Part shown: positions 7,927 through 10,414 of the stretch, piece after piece | How the letters are laid out: every line of letters starts with the position of its first letter | Position numbering within the stretch: position 1 is the stretch's first letter | Source of the DNA: Candidatus Babelota bacterium | GTDB taxonomy: Bacteria; JAGOBX01 | Reading direction: 5' to 3' | Assembly: GCA_017999075.1 (NCBI GenBank) | Contig: JAGOBX010000084.1 | Location: 1 to 10,414, forward strand | Length of the DNA stretch: 10,414 nt | Notes under the pieces: generated by a model | Database searches by the model: none | Told to the model about the DNA's origin: nothing | Seen by the model: the letters and a program-made list of their open reading frames with translations, nothing else | Made by a program: the position numbers and the translations under genes

Positions 7927-8850
7927 CTAATTTAACTCGATTTCTTTTACTTTTTTCTGCCATTCTATAAAACGTTCTTTTTCTTCCTTTTTTAATCTTA
8001 TTTCATTTATATCTGATTCAGAATATGGTGGATAAACAGGTATTCTCAAATTTATCGAAGCTATAAAAGATGATCCTCCTTTGTATTCAAAACCAGATTC
8101 ATCTCTATATCCTTTTGTCGTGATATAAGTCAAAGCAAGGGTCGGAACAAATTTTTTTATTCTGAAATTTACAATTAAAGGATTCTGTTCTGAATCAAAA
8201 GGTTTCAAAATTTCAAAATACATTCTGAACTTATTCAAATTCAAATCTATTCCGGTAAATAAAATATTAGCATCAGAAGGATAATAATACGGTGCTATGT
8301 TGCTTAACATTTTAGAATAATCTCCAAAAATATAACCGCAAACTATTCGCGTATTGTCATTTATTATGGTTTTACCTAAACTTGCATATACTCCATAAGC
8401 AGTTGAAGGTCTTGTAATATCTTTATAATTAAGTTCTGCATTTATTTTATTGCCCAAATCTATTGCAAGCGAATATAATGCTCCAACAGACAAAACTGGA
8501 AGTTTTGGTTTTTCCTGATTTATCGTATATTTTCCTGTTACTGACACCAAAGACATTAAAATAGGGTTAGTGTATTCCTGTTTGTCAGATCCTTTCCTTG
8601 TACCGGTTATTTCTCCGATAACATTAAACAAACTAAAATCAGCACTTAATCCTTTAGTTTTATCTTGCTTATACGGAGTCGGCATTAGTATAATCGCAGT
8701 AATATTGTTATCAAGTTCATTTTCTTTTTCACCGAGTTTGTCTGCATCTATCATAGAAACAGAGGAACTCGCGGCAAGTCCAAAACTATCTTCTGAATAC
8801 ATAATAATAAAAATTGATAGAATTGTTATTATTACAAAAATTTTATTCAT
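7927..8850 (-). CDS. Exported beta-strand-rich protein of unknown function, possibly outer-membrane
   Basis: I do not recognise a family for this 307-aa protein. Residues 1 to about 26 form a signal peptide (MNKIFVIITILSIFIIMYS...GLAA), with a likely cut near GLAASS. From about 65 to 275 the sequence alternates short hydrophobic/aromatic stretches with Gly/Asn/Asp turns. Examples are YGVYASLGKTI, RIVCGYIFGDY, FTGIDLNLNKFRMYFEI and SFIASINLRIPVYPPY. This pattern suits a small transmembrane beta-barrel. The last 30 residues are a charged helix (RLKKEEKERFIEWQKK) rather than the usual aromatic barrel end, so a periplasmic beta protein is also possible. The ATG overlaps the stop of the PIN/TRAM gene (ATGA), with AGGAAG 10 nt upstream, so it is co-translated as the last gene of the carD operon. 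Confidence 0.75.
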   Translation of the reverse strand: MNKIFVIITILSIFIIMYSEDSFGLAASSSVSMIDADKLGEKENELDNNITAIILMPTPYKQDKTKGLSADFSLFNVIGEITGTRKGSDKQEYTNPILMSLVSVTGKYTINQEKPKLPVLSVGALYSLAIDLGNKINAELNYKDITRPSTAYGVYASLGKTIINDNTRIVCGYIFGDYSKMLSNIAPYYYPSDANILFTGIDLNLNKFRMYFEILKPFDSEQNPLIVNFRIKKFVPTLALTYITTKGYRDESGFEYKGGSSFIASINLRIPVYPPYSESDINEIRLKKEEKERFIEWQKKVKEIELN

Positions 8851-9833
8851 TTATTTAAATCTTCCTGTTTTTTTCCAAAAATCATTCTGCCGGCTGAAGT
8901 TTGAATAGCGCTTGTAACAATTGCCTTAACAATCTGGTTTATTTGACGGTTCGCATTATCAATAACCACCATAGTTCCATCATTAAGATACCCTATACCC
9001 TGATTGTGCTCCTTTCCTTCTTTAATTATAAGTATTTCAATCTGCTCTCCAGGAAGCATAACAGGTTTTAAAGCATTAGCCAAATCATTAATGTTTAACA
9101 CTTGAATTGATTGAAGTTCAGCTACTTTATTTAAATTATAATCATTGGTAACAAGCGGAGAATGAAATTCTTTTGCCAAAGCTATAAGTTTTTCATCTGT
9201 TTCAATTATTTCAGGATAATCTATATTTACAATCTTTAATTTTATTTTAGGATTCGATTGGATTTTGTTTAAAATGTCAAGTCCCCGCCTTCCCCTGTTT
9301 CGTTTCAAATTATCATGCGAATCTGATATCGTCTGAAGTTCTTTTAAAATAAATTTAGGAATAACTATGATTCCATCAATAAAGTTTAGGTTCAAAATAT
9401 CTACGATTCTTCCGTCTATTATAACGCTTGTATCAAGTATTTTAAAAATTTCAGACGACTTTTCATTATGTAATGAAGTATTTTTTATTAAAAAATAATA
9501 TCTGAAAAATAACCAGATTATAAAAATAGCTGATACTATTCCTGTAACAGCATAAAATTTATTCCGCAATATGTTTAAAGAAGAATGCAGAAAAATTGTT
9601 CTATGAAAAAATAATACCTGTCCGAAATATATTATCAATATGCTTAATAATATTAATGATACAAGTTTAACTGCATCTTCAACTTTCAGGCATGTGATAA
9701 AATTTATTATAAAAACTAATAATACAGTAAATATTGCTGAAAAAAGAATTACATATGGATTATATAGTATAATTCCTAAAATTATATTAACTGCCAGTAA
9801 AACAATATAAAAAAATATATCAGTTTTCTTCAA
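8847..9833 (-). CDS. Membrane PIN/TRAM-domain protein (YacL family)
   Basis: This 328-aa integral membrane protein has a cytoplasmic PIN nuclease-like domain and a C-terminal TRAM nucleic-acid-binding domain. Its precise substrate is not established for the family. Four hydrophobic helices lie at about 7-24, 27-47, 53-75 and 93-115. The PIN domain starts at KILDTSVIIDGR (Asp134, Asp140). It continues with FILKELQ (Glu165), NRGRRGLDIL near 179-188, TDEKLI (Asp213) and TNDYNL (Asp231), so the acidic metal site looks complete. The TRAM domain covers about 262-320 and includes GEQIEI and GIGYLNDGTMVVID. The only suitable start is a TTG at 9833, which overlaps the end of carD by 14 nt and has GAGG 6 nt upstream; no in-frame ATG follows before the first membrane helix. 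The gene sits between carD and the exported-protein gene, and carD adjacency is common in other phyla. Confidence 0.92.
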   Translation of the reverse strand: MKKTDIFFYIVLLAVNIILGIILYNPYVILFSAIFTVLLVFIINFITCLKVEDAVKLVSLILLSILIIYFGQVLFFHRTIFLHSSLNILRNKFYAVTGIVSAIFIIWLFFRYYFLIKNTSLHNEKSSEIFKILDTSVIIDGRIVDILNLNFIDGIIVIPKFILKELQTISDSHDNLKRNRGRRGLDILNKIQSNPKIKLKIVNIDYPEIIETDEKLIALAKEFHSPLVTNDYNLNKVAELQSIQVLNINDLANALKPVMLPGEQIEILIIKEGKEHNQGIGYLNDGTMVVIDNANRQINQIVKAIVTSAIQTSAGRMIFGKKQEDLNK

Positions 9834-10383
9834 CTTCTTCCTCTATATTTTCTTCTACAAGTCCAAGAAATTCTATGTCTTTTTCCGTTAAACTGAAATT
9901 TTTCTTCAAAACTTTCTCAAGCTGTTTTTCTGATTCCTTATAATCAATATCTTTTATCAAAGCTAGTTCTCCGCAAATAAGCGATTTAAAATTCAAATAT
10001 AATTTTTTTTCGTTTGCATTTAATTGTCCATGCGCTCTCCGCCTGTAAATAAGTTTGCTCATCCATTCTGCGCATTTTACTATATTAGATGATTTGATTA
10101 TAGAATTCAAATCATTGATTATTTTTGCCATATCTTCTTCATCCATTTTTATAGGATCTTTTTTCAATATGTTTAATGCTTTACTTAATTGTTTATCTGA
10201 AGATATATTCCTTATTCCATTTGATTCAATCATGTCTATAGGAATCAATAGTTCCATATTTGAATGAATCAATTGAATTTTAATAAATTCCTGATTTACT
10301 TTATCGATTTTTTCCTTGCATATTTCTACTACAGTTCCTGCGCCGTATAACGGACATACTATTTTATTCCCTGCTTTATACAT
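9820..10383 (-). CDS. carD: CarD/CdnL-family RNA polymerase-binding transcription regulator
   Basis: CarD/CdnL proteins bind the RNA polymerase beta subunit and stabilise open complexes at housekeeping and rRNA promoters. This 187-aa protein starts with the RNA-polymerase-interacting Tudor-like domain (about 1-55: MYKAGNKIVCPLYGAGTVVEI, MELLIPIDMI). An all-helical C-terminal domain (about 60-165) contains the family signature KLIYRRRAHGQLNANEKKLYLNFKSLICGELALI. A Glu-rich tail (EENIEEEVEEN) is longer than in typical CdnL proteins. The tryptophan that wedges into the promoter minor groove in Mycobacterium and Thermus CarD appears absent: the aligned stretch KMDEEDMAK (79-87) has Met or Asp there. 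The ATG at 10383 has a strong AAGGAGAG 8 nt upstream. It is the first visible gene of the operon; its promoter is beyond the window edge. Confidence 0.9.
   Translation of the reverse strand: MYKAGNKIVCPLYGAGTVVEICKEKIDKVNQEFIKIQLIHSNMELLIPIDMIESNGIRNISSDKQLSKALNILKKDPIKMDEEDMAKIINDLNSIIKSSNIVKCAEWMSKLIYRRRAHGQLNANEKKLYLNFKSLICGELALIKDIDYKESEKQLEKVLKKNFSLTEKDIEFLGLVEENIEEEVEEN
9840..9843 (-). promoter_or_regulatory. Ribosome binding site for the TTG start, inside carD
   Basis: GAGG (9843-9840 read on the minus strand, in the context AGAGGAAGAAG) lies 6 nt before the TTG at 9833-9831. It is formed by the codons for the Glu-rich end of CarD and supports the unusual start of the PIN/TRAM gene. 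Confidence 0.7.
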
Positions 10384-10391
10384 ATTAAAAA

Positions 10392-10399
10392 CTCTCCTT
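10392..10399 (-). promoter_or_regulatory. Ribosome binding site of carD
   Basis: AAGGAGAG on the minus strand, 8 nt before the carD ATG, is a near-consensus Shine-Dalgarno sequence and fixes the start. Confidence 0.8.
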
Positions 10400-10414
10400 A
10401 AAAATATTGAAATT

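Noticed and set aside
8570-8908. Plus-strand 112-aa open frame antisense to two minus-strand genes
   Set aside because: It spans the overlapping end and start of the real carD-operon genes and looks like the antisense of signal-peptide and coding DNA.
1-10414. CRISPR array, transposon, phage island or novel defence cluster
   Set aside because: No regularly spaced repeats, transposase, integrase or toxin-antitoxin-like genes; composition is even and the genes are mostly housekeeping.

Overview
This is a strongly AT-rich bacterial window. It holds eight protein-coding genes and no RNA genes, insertion sequences, phage genes or CRISPR array that I can see. Several genes point to a free-standing diderm or Gram-negative-type lineage outside the Proteobacteria: a CarD/CdnL regulator, a 7TM-HD (PgpH-type) cyclic-di-AMP phosphodiesterase, a membrane PIN/TRAM protein, a pyruvate phosphate dikinase, and an exported beta-strand-rich protein that looks like an outer-membrane protein. 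The mix and the base composition fit Elusimicrobiota (Endomicrobium-like), but this is an inference from gene content, not a proven placement.

Layout. (1) Positions 1-2980: ppdK on the + strand with a clear ribosome binding site, closed by two stacked hairpins. (2) Positions 2993-7104: a minus-strand operon read from a textbook sigma-70 promoter (TTGACA-17-TATAAT), in the order pgpH, ybeY, then a TPR/zinc-peptidase protein. pgpH and ybeY overlap by 8 nt and ybeY is 3 nt from the next start, so translation is probably coupled. (3) Positions 7287-7838: a lone + strand O6-alkylguanine-DNA alkyltransferase gene, divergent from the pgpH operon. (4) Positions 7927-10383: a second minus-strand operon of carD, a PIN/TRAM membrane protein and an exported protein of unknown function. 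Its genes overlap by 14 nt and 4 nt, and its promoter lies beyond the right edge.

How the genes relate. PPDK links PEP and pyruvate in pyrophosphate-dependent glycolysis or gluconeogenesis. The pgpH-ybeY pair joins second-messenger turnover to rRNA maturation, an arrangement also known in Firmicutes; here an exported metallopeptidase-like protein follows instead of dgkA/era. CarD and the PIN/TRAM protein are frequent neighbours in several phyla.

I found no convincing novel defence or mobile system. The most noteworthy points are the cysteine/lysine-rich PPDK tail, the apparent loss of the CarD wedge tryptophan, the TPR-gluzincin in the ybeY operon, the unidentified exported protein coupled to the PIN/TRAM gene, and a TTG start whose Shine-Dalgarno sequence is encoded by the Glu-rich CarD tail.
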